Shown here in pieces: positions 22,211-30,421 of a stretch of DNA of 31,006 bases (positions are counted from its first letter, which is position 1; every line of letters begins with the position of its first letter). Both the position numbers and the translations under genes were made by a program. Source of the DNA: Rhizaria sp. SCN 62-66 (lineage: Eukaryota > Rhizaria, unplaced). Where the stretch lies: positions 1 to 31,006 of the forward strand of contig MEDY01000389.1 in the NCBI GenBank assembly GCA_001724265.1, read 5' to 3'. The notes under the pieces were generated by a model. That model was not told the DNA's origin. It ran no database searches and saw only the letters and a list, made by a program, of their open reading frames with translations.

Positions 22211-23461
22211 TTACGCCTTGATGTCGACACCGCGCTTCCAGAGCGTCTCGAAGTGCTTGACGTAGGGCGCGACAACGACGGGGATGTTGGTGCAGATGAC
22301 GTTCTCCTGGTTGCCGCTCGAGGCCGCGCGCGACCAGTTGAAGGAGCCCGAGATGACAAACTTGCCGTCGACGATGGCGTACTTGTGGTGCATGAGGAAC
22401 TCGGACGAGTCGTGGCGCGTCGCGATGCCCGTCTTGGCCAGCGGGATGACGTCGGAGCCGGGCTCGTTCATGGTGGTCTTCTCAGTCATAAAGCGCACCT
22501 TGACGCCCTTGAGGTGCAGCCCCTCGAGCGCGTTGAACGTGCGGTCGTCCGTCATGGTGAACACGGCAACCTCGAGCGTGCGCGTGGCAGACTTGATGTA
22601 GTTGATGAACTTGTCGTACGAGAACTGCTCCGGGTTGTTGGGGTCGTTGGGGAAGAAGATCACGTCCGAGATGGGCTGGGCCGCGTTGTAGTCGAGGTTC
22701 AGGGGCTCGAACGCGGGCGCCTGCAGCTTCGCGCCGCCGGCAGCCAGCGCGTTGTTGTCGCGCACCATGGGCGCGGAGGAGTGGATCAGGCCCTCGATTT
22801 TCTTCTGCAGCTTCTCCAGGTCGGCGTCGGCGCCGATGGCGGTGACGAGAGCGGCCTTGTCGGCGCCGCGGGGGACCTCAATCTCGCAGTTGAACTCCTT
22901 CTCCAGCTCCTTAAGCGTCGCGCCCTTGGGACCGATGATGGCGCCAAACGAGCCCTGGTCGATCTTGAAGCCGACGGTAACGAGGGGCGAGGTCGAGAGC
23001 TTGAGGCCCGTCTTGGCCTCGGCCTCGGCGCGCCACGCGGCGACGCCGGCGTCGGGGCCCTGGACCGTAATCAGCGGGTCGTTGTCGCCCTGGGGAGGGA
23101 TACGCGCACGCACGCCGTGCTTCTCCTGCATGTTCTTGGCGACGGAGCCGCCAGCGCCGACGAGGGCGCCGTGCTGCTTGGGGGGCAGCCAGAACTGGTG
23201 CACGTCCTTGGGCAGCGACGCGGCCGGGGCGGGGGTGCTCATGGCCTTAGCAGGGGCAGCGGCAGCAGCAGCAGGCTTCTCGGCAGGCTTGGCAGCAGCA
23301 GCAGCGGGGGCAGCGGCGGCGGCGGCAGGCTTGGCGGCAGGGGCGGCGGCGGCAGCGGCGGGCTTAGCAGCAGCGGTCGACGCGGGCTTCTGCTGGGGGG
23401 AGTTGGCGGGCTTGGAGTTCTTAGGCTTGTTGTTGTCACCACCGCAAGGAGTATTGCCCAT
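22211..23461 (-). CDS. Tandem-KH plus Zucchini/PLD6-type phospholipase D domain protein
   Basis: Frame of 416 residues from ATG 23459-23461 to TAA. The N-terminus MGNTPCGG fits N-myristoylation at Gly2 with a possible palmitoylated Cys6, so membrane attachment is likely. Residues 17-82 are a Lys/Ala/Pro-rich linker. KH1 spans about 86-150 with GXXG loop G102-A-G-G105. KH2 spans about 161-228 with loop G177-P-K-G180. A PLD-like domain covers about 264-412. It begins DVIFFPND, then LEVAVFTMTDD, and has one complete HKD motif: H358, K360, D365, G372, S373, N375. A single HKD is normal for the PLD6/MitoPLD/Zucchini and bacterial Nuc families, which act as dimers. Members cleave RNA (piRNA precursors) or cardiolipin. 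The KH domains argue for RNA as substrate or guide, but this is inference. Animal Zucchini has a zinc finger and a mitochondrial anchor; neither is seen here. Domain calls are strong; the biological role is open. Confidence 0.9.
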   Translation of the reverse strand: MGNTPCGGDNNKPKNSKPANSPQQKPASTAAAKPAAAAAAPAAKPAAAAAAPAAAAAKPAEKPAAAAAAPAKAMSTPAPAASLPKDVHQFWLPPKQHGALVGAGGSVAKNMQEKHGVRARIPPQGDNDPLITVQGPDAGVAAWRAEAEAKTGLKLSTSPLVTVGFKIDQGSFGAIIGPKGATLKELEKEFNCEIEVPRGADKAALVTAIGADADLEKLQKKIEGLIHSSAPMVRDNNALAAGGAKLQAPAFEPLNLDYNAAQPISDVIFFPNDPNNPEQFSYDKFINYIKSATRTLEVAVFTMTDDRTFNALEGLHLKGVKVRFMTEKTTMNEPGSDVIPLAKTGIATRHDSSEFLMHHKYAIVDGKFVISGSFNWSRAASSGNQENVICTNIPVVVAPYVKHFETLWKRGVDIKA

Positions 23462-23969
23462 GCTTGAAAGTGAGAATCACTGCGCAACAAAGAGAAAAAA
23501 GGAGTCAAGGGAGTGGTCGAATCTGTGAGTTGGCTGTTTAAATGGTTTCATCTCTACCATGCGTGACAAACGCAACAGAAATGCATCACATAAATAGTGA
23601 ATATACAAACATCTTCATTTATTCCAAATATGTTTAAATCAGTCCACTTAACTGTCACTACGTCCCACACACAGAACATAATGAAGATGCGTGTTTCGTC
23701 AGCACTCCATTTCGCCTCGTGTCGCTAAACTGTCCACGCATTTATCGGTCCACGAACTTTTATTCGCAATGTACGTAAAGGCAATGTAACTTGATTGAAC
23801 ATGTTTAACTCAGCAAAAAAATCGTGTATTTATGTTCTCTGGCCCTGTGTCAAACTTGAATTAACCACAGGCCCCCTCATCACCAACGCGCATATCACTC
23901 ATATTGGTATTGGTATCCCCCTCCATTGTTGCAGTCTGCAGTCCGACAAACTGACGCCGTTGCTGATGT
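23462..23969 (-). promoter_or_regulatory. Upstream region of KH-PLD gene
   Basis: AT-rich intergenic DNA upstream of the KH-PLD gene, to the left of the high-GC block that follows the TMEM17 stop. On the minus strand the last 60 bases before the ATG are pyrimidine-rich with a short T-run, consistent with a 5' UTR. No distinct promoter element, RNA gene or repeat is visible. Confidence 0.4.
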
Positions 23970-24662
23970 TCACCTGTTGCTGCCTGTGTCTCCGGAATCC
24001 GCCGCGGCCGCCCTGGCCAGCGCCCCCAGCGGCGCCATCTCCACCTCCTGCCCCGCACCACCACCGCCGCCGCCTCCTCTCGCCGCGCTGGAGTGGTCCG
24101 CGTCCATCCCTGAGCCGGAGCTTGACCGCCCCAGCGCAACCTCGGTGCCCGCGAACGCGTCATGCTGCTGCTGCGCGGCCGACCCCGCCGCGACGTGCGT
24201 GCCCTGCTGCGCTGCGCCCGCCGAGTGCCGCTCCTGCCCCTCCGGCACCGCGCCCAGCGCGAGCCCGCCGCCGCCCGCAGTCTGACTGCCACCGCTGCCG
24301 CCGCGTCTGTTATTATCCTGCACTTGCACGGGAGCCTGCAGGTGCAGGAAGCCGCGGCCGTCGCCCGCACCGTCGTACCCGTCGCCCGCGGCGTCGCTGC
24401 CGCCGCCGAAGAGCCGCTGCCACAGCGACCTCTTTGGCTGAGCATTCGCGTTGCTGTTGTTGCTGTTGTTGCGGGGATTCGCGGGCAGGCCGCTGCGGTC
24501 CCTGGTCGTGGCGAGCGAGGCCCCGCGACCGCGCGCGTAGTACTGCACGCGGTCCGCGTCCTCGTCCTCCTCGGCGGCGGCCGCGGCGGCCTCGGCGGCG
24601 GCGGCGCGGCGGCGGCGGCGGCGCGCGGCGGCTTGATGCTCCCGGCGCAGCGCGGCGTGGCG
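23970..24662 (-). CDS. Possible C-terminal extension of TMEM17, in frame after its stop
   Basis: This GC-rich block contrasts with AT-rich DNA on its left and looks coding in this genome. On the minus strand a 230-codon frame begins directly after the TAG at 24663-24665, in the same frame as TMEM17 exon 2, and ends with TGA at 23970-23972. It has no ATG near its beginning. It encodes an Arg run, an Ala run, an acidic patch (EEDEDAD), an Asn/Ser stretch (NNSNNSNANA), the segment KRSLWQRLFGGG, then Gly/Gln-rich sequence. No domain is recognised. It could be translated if the splice acceptor lies at the TAG itself (the intron from 24996 ending at 24663 keeps the frame), or by stop readthrough. 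It could also be GC-rich 3' UTR. The other frames of this block are Arg- or Pro-rich shadows. Confidence 0.4.
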   Translation of the reverse strand, partial: RHAALRREHQAAARRRRRRAAAAEAAAAAAEEDEDADRVQYYARGRGASLATTRDRSGLPANPRNNSNNSNANAQPKRSLWQRLFGGGSDAAGDGYDGAGDGRGFLHLQAPVQVQDNNRRGGSGGSQTAGGGGLALGAVPEGQERHSAGAAQQGTHVAAGSAAQQQHDAFAGTEVALGRSSSGSGMDADHSSAARGGGGGGGAGQEVEMAPLGALARAAAADSGDTGSNR

Positions 24663-25479
24663 CTAGCTCAGCAGCGCGTCCATGTCGCCCTCCAGGTCGC
24701 CCGCAGCGTCGATGTCGTAGTCGGGCGAGACGACGCCGAAGTGCTCGACCTGAGGCGGGTCAGAAAAGATGGGGCAGAGATGAAGATCGTAACAAGAGAA
24801 AGATGGCATAGTGAGTTACGATTGAGAGAGATATACAACGAAGATATTTGACATTAGAATAACAATATGATTGTTATTGCTAATAAATATACAATATAAC
24901 AATTATTTAAACATAATAAATAATACTCTTAAAAATTATCAAGAACTACAAAGGTTAAGACCAGTCTATCTGTTGTTTAGAAGAAATGAGACGCACCTGA
25001 AAGCGGTCTGTCTTGGCCTTGACAAGAGACCGAATGGCAAAGAAACCGACAAGGAACTCGATGACGCAGAAGGCGGCGTAGATGGCGCCAAACGCGCGGT
25101 CGATGGGCAGCAGCGGGTACTGGATGGCCATCATCCACACGCAGTGGATCAGCCCCAGGAAGAAGGTGAGGAAGATGAAGGCGGCCAACTGGGGCACGCG
25201 CTCCTTGAGGTTGCCCTGCCAGCCGAGATACAGCCGGTAGGGCTCAAGCAGCAGGTAGATAACGTAAAAGATGGGCGTGACAAAGGCAATGCGCCACTCG
25301 GAGTAGTTGCGGTACTTGTAGATTAGCAGCAGCAGCTGGATCAAGGTGTAGATGATGCTGTAGAAGAAGTTGAAGTACAGCGCCTGGTGCAGCGGCAGGT
25401 TCGACAGCAAGGGAGTGTTGCGCAGCGGCTGTGGGTAGGGCTCATTCACTGGCCGCGTCACATACCGGGGCCACTCCAT
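24663..25479 (-). CDS. TMEM17: TMEM17-like ciliary transition-zone membrane protein
   Basis: Two exons: 24997-25479 (161 codons) and 24663-24749 (28 codons plus TAG), giving 189 residues; human TMEM17 is about 198. The start ATG is at 25477-25479, with an in-frame TGA 21 bases upstream. Four membrane helices lie at about 34-53, 62-80, 96-118 and 127-150. The signature between helices 2 and 3, EPYRLYLGWQGNLKERVPQL, and LHQALYFNFFY before helix 1 match the TMEM17/TMEM216/TMEM80 family. After splicing, TDRFQ joins VEHFGVVSPDYDID, restoring the family pattern after helix 4. In animals TMEM17 belongs to the MKS/B9 complex that forms the ciliary transition-zone barrier. The presence of this gene suggests a ciliated or flagellated life stage. 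Divergent from BUD23 with 472 bases between starts. A further open frame follows the stop (see the extension entry). Confidence 0.88.
24750..24996 (-). other. TMEM17 spliceosomal intron
   Basis: On the minus strand it starts GTGCGT (24996 to 24991) and ends in a pyrimidine-rich tract followed by CTCAG (to 24750). It is 247 bases, phase 0 and strongly AT-rich compared with both exons. Removing it restores homology to TMEM17 after helix 4. An alternative acceptor at 24663-24664 (the AG of the TAG stop) would also keep phase 0. Confidence 0.85.
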
Positions 25480-25951
25480 CGGCGACTGGCGCTCGGGTCA
25501 CTGGCGTGTCGCGGTGTCGGGGACGGAGTGGTTGAAGTCGGATTAACTCGAGAAGTGGTCGTCACAAAGACACTGGCTCTCCTACCTAATCACGTCTGCA
25601 GAAAATATAAATTAGTGAACAAAATTATAATTAGCGCTTCTATTTAAATCTTCTTGGAAAATTCAAATAACGATTACTCCATCGAGATACAGAGTGTACA
25701 AAATGAAGGCGCGCTCGCTCTTCTTGGCCACAACTCGCCCTCGCCGCTCGAGGCGAGTCGTAGAGTAGAGGGCGCGAGTTGCGACCACGGAGATGTGTTC
25801 GCCTGACACTGTATGACCGTAACTCGACGTGCCCTTGCAATATGCTATATCACCTTCAATTTAATTTATCCACTTAAAACTGCACTTCTTCCTGACTCAC
25901 TTGCACTGCTCCCGCGCTCTTTCCGTCCCGCCCTCCGCAGTCTTCCCCGAG
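25480..25951. promoter_or_regulatory. Divergent promoter region of TMEM17 and BUD23
   Basis: 472 bases lie between two divergent starts. Most are AT-rich. The stretch 25705-25800 is GC-rich and contains a strong imperfect hairpin (entered separately). The last 80 bases before the BUD23 ATG are pyrimidine-rich, as expected of a 5' UTR. No TATA-like core element stands out. Confidence 0.5.
25731..25781. repeat. Inverted repeat / hairpin in divergent promoter
   Basis: The left arm CAACTCGCCCTC (25731-25742) pairs with the right arm GAGGGCGCGAGTTG (25768-25781): 12 base pairs with a two-base bulge. A competing inner hairpin, CTCGCC (25740-25745) with GGCGAG (25752-25757), overlaps the left arm. 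It could be a protein-binding palindrome or a folded RNA. Confidence 0.6.
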
Positions 25952-26951
25952 ATGAGTCGTCCCGAGCTTATCGCGGCCCCTGACGTCTTTTATGACGCCA
26001 CTGAAGCCAGCAAGTATGGCCACAAGTACGTCACGCTCTTCTCTTTTCCATTTTTACCTCAAATCACTCTATCATCTGCTCTTTATAACCCCGTCTATCG
26101 CACTACTCCTTATAGTCTCACTTCTCTCTCCCTTTGCTTCCGCTTCCCTGGCAACCTGCTCCCCGTCCAGCACCCGCATGCTGCGCATCCAGACCGAAAT
26201 GACCGAGCGCGCGCTGCAGCTGCTGCGGCTGGACGAGTCGCGCCCGAACTACCTACTCGACGTGGGCACTGGCTCGGGGCTCAGCGGCGAAGTGCTGTCC
26301 GAGCACGGGTACGCGTGGGTCGGCGTCGACATCTCGCCCTCGATGCTCGGCGTCGCCCTCGAGCGCGAGGTCGAGGGCGACCTCATCTGCGCCGACATGG
26401 GCCAGGGCATGAACTTCCGTCCCTCGACCTTCGACGGGTGCGTCAGCATCTCGGCGCTGCAGTGGCTCTGCAATGCCGACGAGTCGGACCACATCCCGCA
26501 GCGCCGCCTCAAGCGCTTCTTCACCTCGCTCTACCGCGTCCTCGTTAAGGGCGCGCGCGCCGTACTGCAGTTCTATCCCAAGGACGCGGACCAGGTTGCC
26601 ATGATTACGCGCTCGGCGCTTAACGCTGGCTTCTCGGGCGGCGTCGTCATCGACTACCCCAACTCGACCAAGGCCAAGAAGTTTTACCTCTGCATCCTCG
26701 CGGGCGAGCCCGACACGCGCGCCACGGCCGGCATCCCGCAGGCGCTGGGCGTCGACGTGCTGGGCGAGCCGACGCAGATCCAGGTCAACTCGAACCTGGA
26801 GCGCGGCAACAGCCGGCGCAAGCAGCGTAAGCCCAAGTTCGAGACGCGGCGCCAGTTCGTGCTGCGCAAGAAGGAGCGCCAGCGCAGGCAGGGCAAGGAC
26901 GTGCGCCCCGACACCAAGCACACCGGCCGTAGTCGCAACATCCGCTTCTGA
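25952..26951 (+). CDS. BUD23: BUD23/WBSCR22 18S rRNA (guanine-N7) methyltransferase
   Basis: Two exons, 25952-26025 and 26171-26951, giving 284 residues (human BUD23 is 281). Exon 1 encodes the family N-terminus (PDVFYDATEASKYGH) and the split codon makes Asn, giving GHNTRMLRIQTEM as in orthologues. The SAM-binding motif I is LLDVGTGSGLSG (about 53-64), followed by YAWVGVDISPSML, GDMGQG-like ADMGQGMNF and the family block SISALQWLCNA. The C-terminus carries conserved GFSGGVVIDYPNSTKAKKFY and a basic tail (KKERQRRQGKDVRPDTKHTG) with a likely nuclear/nucleolar signal. With TRMT112 the enzyme makes m7G in the 18S rRNA P-site region (G1575 in yeast) and aids 40S export. All expected motifs are present, so it should be active. 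Confidence 0.96.
26026..26170 (+). other. BUD23 spliceosomal intron
   Basis: 145 bases, GTACGT donor and pyrimidine-rich tract ending CCGTCCAG. The intron interrupts a codon after its second base. Its removal gives exact agreement with BUD23 orthologues across the junction, while reading through it produces unrelated sequence. Confidence 0.93.
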
Positions 26952-27406
26952 GCTGCGTGCTGCTTTGATTTTTCTGCGCTTGTTCACTCGTTGTTGTTGT
27001 TGTGGTTGTCTGCTCTCATGTCAGGCCAGCTGTGGTTGTGTTACCGTGAGAATTGTGAGCCTAACTCAGTATATAGAGCTTCTCTCGGTGAAAAGATCGC
27101 ACACCTTATCAATAAACCACTCCTTTTCTTCATCATGGTCAATCTGAAAATCGTTCGTTCCACTCCGAAATTGTGAGATCTGATGCTAAACACTCTCTAC
27201 GACCGAGTGATCCCAATCTCGACCTAGATCTGCTTGGTGGCGGCAGATGGGGGGTATGACGATTTTCAAGAAGTTGGGTTTCAAAGAGAACTCCGTCGGT
27301 AAGGAATAAAACAGTCATCCCAATATTTCAAGTGGTATTTAAATGTTTTTTGTTCAAGACATTGTCTAACACCTCTTGTGTCGTCCACAAACCACTCTTG
27401 CAGAGA
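26952..27406 (+). promoter_or_regulatory. BUD23 3' UTR and upstream region of the Pro-rich gene
   Basis: AT-rich intergenic DNA between tandem genes. AATAAA at 27111-27116 lies 160 bases after the BUD23 stop and is a candidate polyadenylation signal; another is at 27305-27310. No RNA gene or repeat is seen. Confidence 0.4.
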
Positions 27407-29113
27407 ATGAGCCGGCCTCGCGATCGGCTCAACCTCGACTTTGACGTCGCCGCCGTCCGCGCGCGTCGTGCTGCAGGGATTGAGTCGAGTGACGACGAGG
27501 GCCCATCACGCCCCTTCAACGTCCACACTCTTGCCGCTGCCGCCGCCTCAGCCGCTGCGGCCTCAGCCCCTCCCGGCGTCTCCGCGCCCCCGAGCGTCGC
27601 TCCTCCCCCAGGCGTCAACGTCGCCTCGGTCCCTCCAGGCGTGGCTGCTCCGCCCGGCGTCCGCGCGCCCCCCGGCGTGGCCTCGCCCCCCGGCGTGCGC
27701 CCCCCACCAGGAGTCACCGCTACTACTGCTGTTGCTCCTGCTGCTGTTGCTGTGGCCGAGGTGTCTGGGCGACAGGCGCTGCTGGCAGCCTACGCCAACA
27801 GCAGCGACAGCGATGATGGCGACGACGACGGCGACGGCGACGATGGTGACAGTGCTAGCAGCAAGAAGTCGCTTGCCGCGGCTGTGGCAGCACTCGCCAC
27901 TGCGCTGCACACTAGCCCTCCAGTCAAAGTGAGCGACTCCTGTGGCAGCGGCGATATCAGCGCAGCAGCAGCACTGCATAGAAGCGCGGCTGAGGTGCCG
28001 ACGGATGAGCAGCTTGCGTGGGTCTTGCATGGCGACAGCAACGGTAACAAGAACAACAACAGCAGTGCCGCTCTGCAGACGTATGCACGCGCTGCGCTGT
28101 TGCTGCTCTCCACGCTGAGGCCGGCTCTACAGACGCAGACGCAATCGCTAGCAGCCCATGCGCGCACTCTTGCTTCCGCCGTCTCCGCCTCTGTTTCTAC
28201 CGCTACAGTGCCTGTTCCTGCTGATGCGCCTGTCTCTGCAGTACAGACTGCGGCTGCTGCTGCTCCTGCTGCTGCTGTTGTTGTTGCTCCTGCTCCTGCG
28301 GCTGCTCATGCAGTGGCGCCACTGTCCGCGCTGATGGCGCGCGCGGGCGTCAGCGATCCTTTCCGCCGCAACCAGCACCGCAGCACCGCCTCTGCCTCTT
28401 CTTCAGCCTCAGCAGCAGCGGCAGCGGCGGCGTCTGCAGCGGCAGCGGCGGCCGCGGTGGTGGCGTCTCTGAGCTCCACCGCAGCGGCGGCGGCGCGCAA
28501 GCCTCATAACAATAGCTACGGCGGCAGCGGCAGCGGCAGCGGCAGCGGCAGCGGCAGCGGCAGCGGCAGCGGCAGCGGCAGCGGCAGCGGCAGCGGCGGT
28601 TATGACAACAGCGGCAGCAACTTTTACGGCAGCGGTGGCGGATACGAGTACGACGCGCACGCGACGGCGGCGCACTTATTCGCGACGAATGCTGCGGCTG
28701 CAACAACGGCGCCGTATTCGTACGCGACCGCCAGTGTCTGCGGTGAGGATATGGGCGGGAGTAACGACGGCATGCCGCCGCCACCGCCGCCGCCACCGCC
28801 GCCGCCACCGGCTGACGACGATGACGACGACGACAGCTCGCTGCCGCCGCCACCGCCGCCGCCGCCGCCGATGATGATGCCAGGGTCAATGCCAATGCAC
28901 GAGCAAGAGCATGAGCTGCAGACCGGGAGCCGGAGCAAGCGCGCGCTTGAGACTGATGAGGCTGGCACGACTGCTGCAAACGAGGACAGGAACAAGAGGC
29001 CGTGTCCCGCGAGTGCGCGTGCGGATGCAGCGGGAAACAGCACTGAGACTGGTACTGTAGGCGGGGGGTGGCGCGCGCGTGTTGCTGCGGCGCAACGAAA
29101 GCAGACCGAATAA
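27407..29113 (+). CDS. Pro-rich low-complexity protein, weak FNBP4-like features
   Basis: 568 residues from ATG 27407 to TAA 29111-29113. An in-frame ATG at 27332 exists, but the 75 bases after it are AT-rich, unlike coding DNA here, so 27407 is preferred. Residues 1-40 (MSRPRDRLNLDFD, IESSDDEG) are charged. About 52-103 is a tandem repeat with seven copies of PPGV. Then comes ALLAAYANSSDSDD with a long acidic run, a central Ala/Ser region, 12 Gly-Ser dipeptides (372-395), and two poly-Pro blocks of 11 and 9 flanking an Asp run. A possible nuclear signal (RSKRALE, NKRPCP) and the end GWRARVAAAQRKQTE follow. The LLxAYxxSDSDD motif, poly-Pro and C-terminal WRAR resemble formin-binding protein 4, but no WW domain is present. 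Poly-Pro could bind profilin, SH3 or WW proteins. The family assignment is tentative. Confidence 0.7.
   Translation: MSRPRDRLNLDFDVAAVRARRAAGIESSDDEGPSRPFNVHTLAAAAASAAAASAPPGVSAPPSVAPPPGVNVASVPPGVAAPPGVRAPPGVASPPGVRPPPGVTATTAVAPAAVAVAEVSGRQALLAAYANSSDSDDGDDDGDGDDGDSASSKKSLAAAVAALATALHTSPPVKVSDSCGSGDISAAAALHRSAAEVPTDEQLAWVLHGDSNGNKNNNSSAALQTYARAALLLLSTLRPALQTQTQSLAAHARTLASAVSASVSTATVPVPADAPVSAVQTAAAAAPAAAVVVAPAPAAAHAVAPLSALMARAGVSDPFRRNQHRSTASASSSASAAAAAAASAAAAAAAVVASLSSTAAAAARKPHNNSYGGSGSGSGSGSGSGSGSGSGSGSGSGGYDNSGSNFYGSGGGYEYDAHATAAHLFATNAAAATTAPYSYATASVCGEDMGGSNDGMPPPPPPPPPPPPADDDDDDDSSLPPPPPPPPPMMMPGSMPMHEQEHELQTGSRSKRALETDEAGTTAANEDRNKRPCPASARADAAGNSTETGTVGGGWRARVAAAQRKQTE
28523..28594. 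repeat. (GGCAGC)12 hexanucleotide repeat coding Gly-Ser
   Basis: Twelve perfect copies of GGCAGC in the coding frame of the Pro-rich protein, giving a flexible (Gly-Ser)12 linker. Perfect copies suggest recent slippage, so length polymorphism is likely. Confidence 0.95.
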
Positions 29114-29440
29114 GAACTTAAGCTTAGGTCAAACAAAACATCCAACCTCGTTAAGGGGAATGTCCCTTCGCAACAATACATACATAGTACTAATATATAT
29201 ATATATATACATAGCCACAAGTCATATTGATGATCGTCACTTGACAGCAGAACCAGTGTTATGTGACATGTTGTGAGCTAAAACGGCGCGCATCAGCGAT
29301 AATGCTGACACTATTGTCAACTGACAAAAATAAAGTAGACGGCACCGCGTACAGACTGCAGTGGTCAAAAAAGAATGTTAAAGAGTGCATGAGGTGCGCA
29401 AGCAGAAGGTGGGTCGAGCTCGGCAGGGGCAAAAAGAAAG
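29114..29440. other. Intergenic region with short AT microsatellite
   Basis: 3' flank of the Pro-rich gene. It holds an (AT)8 run at 29193-29208 and an AATAAA at 29329-29334 that may be a polyadenylation signal. No gene is seen before the tRNA. Confidence 0.5.
29431..29435 (-). terminator. Pol III terminator of first tRNA-Asp
   Basis: Five T on the minus strand, five bases after the mature tRNA 3' end. Confidence 0.8.
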
Positions 29441-29512
29441 CTCTCTGACCGGGAATTGAACCCGGGTCTCCTCCGTGACAGGGAGGAATACTAGCCACTA
29501 TACTATCAGAGA
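29441..29512 (-). tRNA. tRNA-Asp(GTC), copy 1
   Basis: 72 bases fold as a full cloverleaf on the minus strand. The acceptor TCTCTGA pairs with TCAGAGA, with discriminator G. The D-arm is TAGTATAGTGGCTAGTA. The anticodon loop CTGTCAC gives GTC, and the T-loop is TTCAATT on a CCGGG/CCCGG stem. The sequence follows the eukaryotic tRNA-Asp pattern. No intron and no encoded CCA. Identical to the copy at 30189-30260. Confidence 0.96.
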
Positions 29513-30178
29513 CTTTAAACAGCTTAACTGCTTGAATAAGTGATGTGCGGCAAAAAATCTTAAATATAAATTTTATTTATAACATAAAAATCAATTATCG
29601 ATGATATCTGTTCTATTTTCCGTTTTTCGAAAAGTTTAATGAGCCTGAACGATGGTTTTAAAGTATTTGTATTTTTTACAAATTTTATATGAAAAACTAT
29701 ACACAAATTAGACTGAAAGAGAATCAAAAACATAAAAGAGATGGTCTGACAACAACTTGAAAGCCACAGTAATCCAGTAAACAAAAATTCAGTTTTATCA
29801 CACTAAACCGACACAAATACTGTCATGTTCTTGCAAAAAAGCACGGTGGCTGTAATAACAGAAGTCAATCAATAGTATTTTTTGTAGGTAGACATGAAGA
29901 AGCATATTACCACAAAATCACGTTGTGACAGCATCAAGAACACTTGAAATGCTGCAGTTCTGTCACAGTTCAGCTTGTTCTTCAGCTGTGGCACCGTGGC
30001 ACCTGCTTGCACGATCTTGAAATGCAAAACAAGCACTCACACGCTTGCAATGAAGCAAAAAGAAGTCGATGTGAAGTATCAATGGGTGGTAAGACGATGT
30101 CAACAAAGAAAGAAAAGATAACGTTCACAGCCCCAACGCAGGCAAAACAGACTGTGGGCGGCCATGCGGTAAAAGTGC
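29513..30178. other. AT-rich spacer between tRNA-Asp genes
   Basis: About 670 bases of AT-rich DNA separate the two tRNA-Asp copies. Short open frames here have no recognisable protein features. I see no further tRNA or repeat. Confidence 0.5.
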
Positions 30179-30183
30179 AAAAA
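30179..30183 (-). terminator. Pol III terminator of second tRNA-Asp
   Basis: Five T on the minus strand, with the same 12-base trailer as copy 1 (GCAAAAAGAAAG on the plus strand). Confidence 0.8.
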
Positions 30184-30188
30184 GAAAG

Positions 30189-30260
30189 CTCTCTGACCGG
30201 GAATTGAACCCGGGTCTCCTCCGTGACAGGGAGGAATACTAGCCACTATACTATCAGAGA
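30189..30260 (-). tRNA. tRNA-Asp(GTC), copy 2
   Basis: Identical over all 72 bases to the copy at 29441-29512, with the same cloverleaf and GTC anticodon. The 12 bases after the 3' end are also shared; the 5' flanks are not. Confidence 0.96.
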
Positions 30261-30421
30261 TTAGTGGATGATCGAGCCAAATTTAATATTTAAAATCAAT
30301 TTAGTTTTAAACCATAACTTCCCAAAACATTCTGATAAGTCAGGAAGCTTAACAAGTAGTTTCTTCAGCATGGTCAAGAAGAATTGTAAATACGTAAGTT
30401 ATGAAATGTATTAATACTTTT

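Noticed and set aside
24663-24665. Genome-wide reassignment of TAG to an amino acid
   Set aside because: None of the clearly homologous coding stretches contains an internal TAG, so one example is not enough. Kept only as one of several explanations for the TMEM17 extension.
28523-28594. CRISPR-like repeat array
   Set aside because: The units are contiguous hexamers without spacers and lie inside a coding frame.
29560-29784. Minus-strand 74-codon hydrophobic frame
   Set aside because: AT-rich composition unlike any gene here, no homology and no start context.
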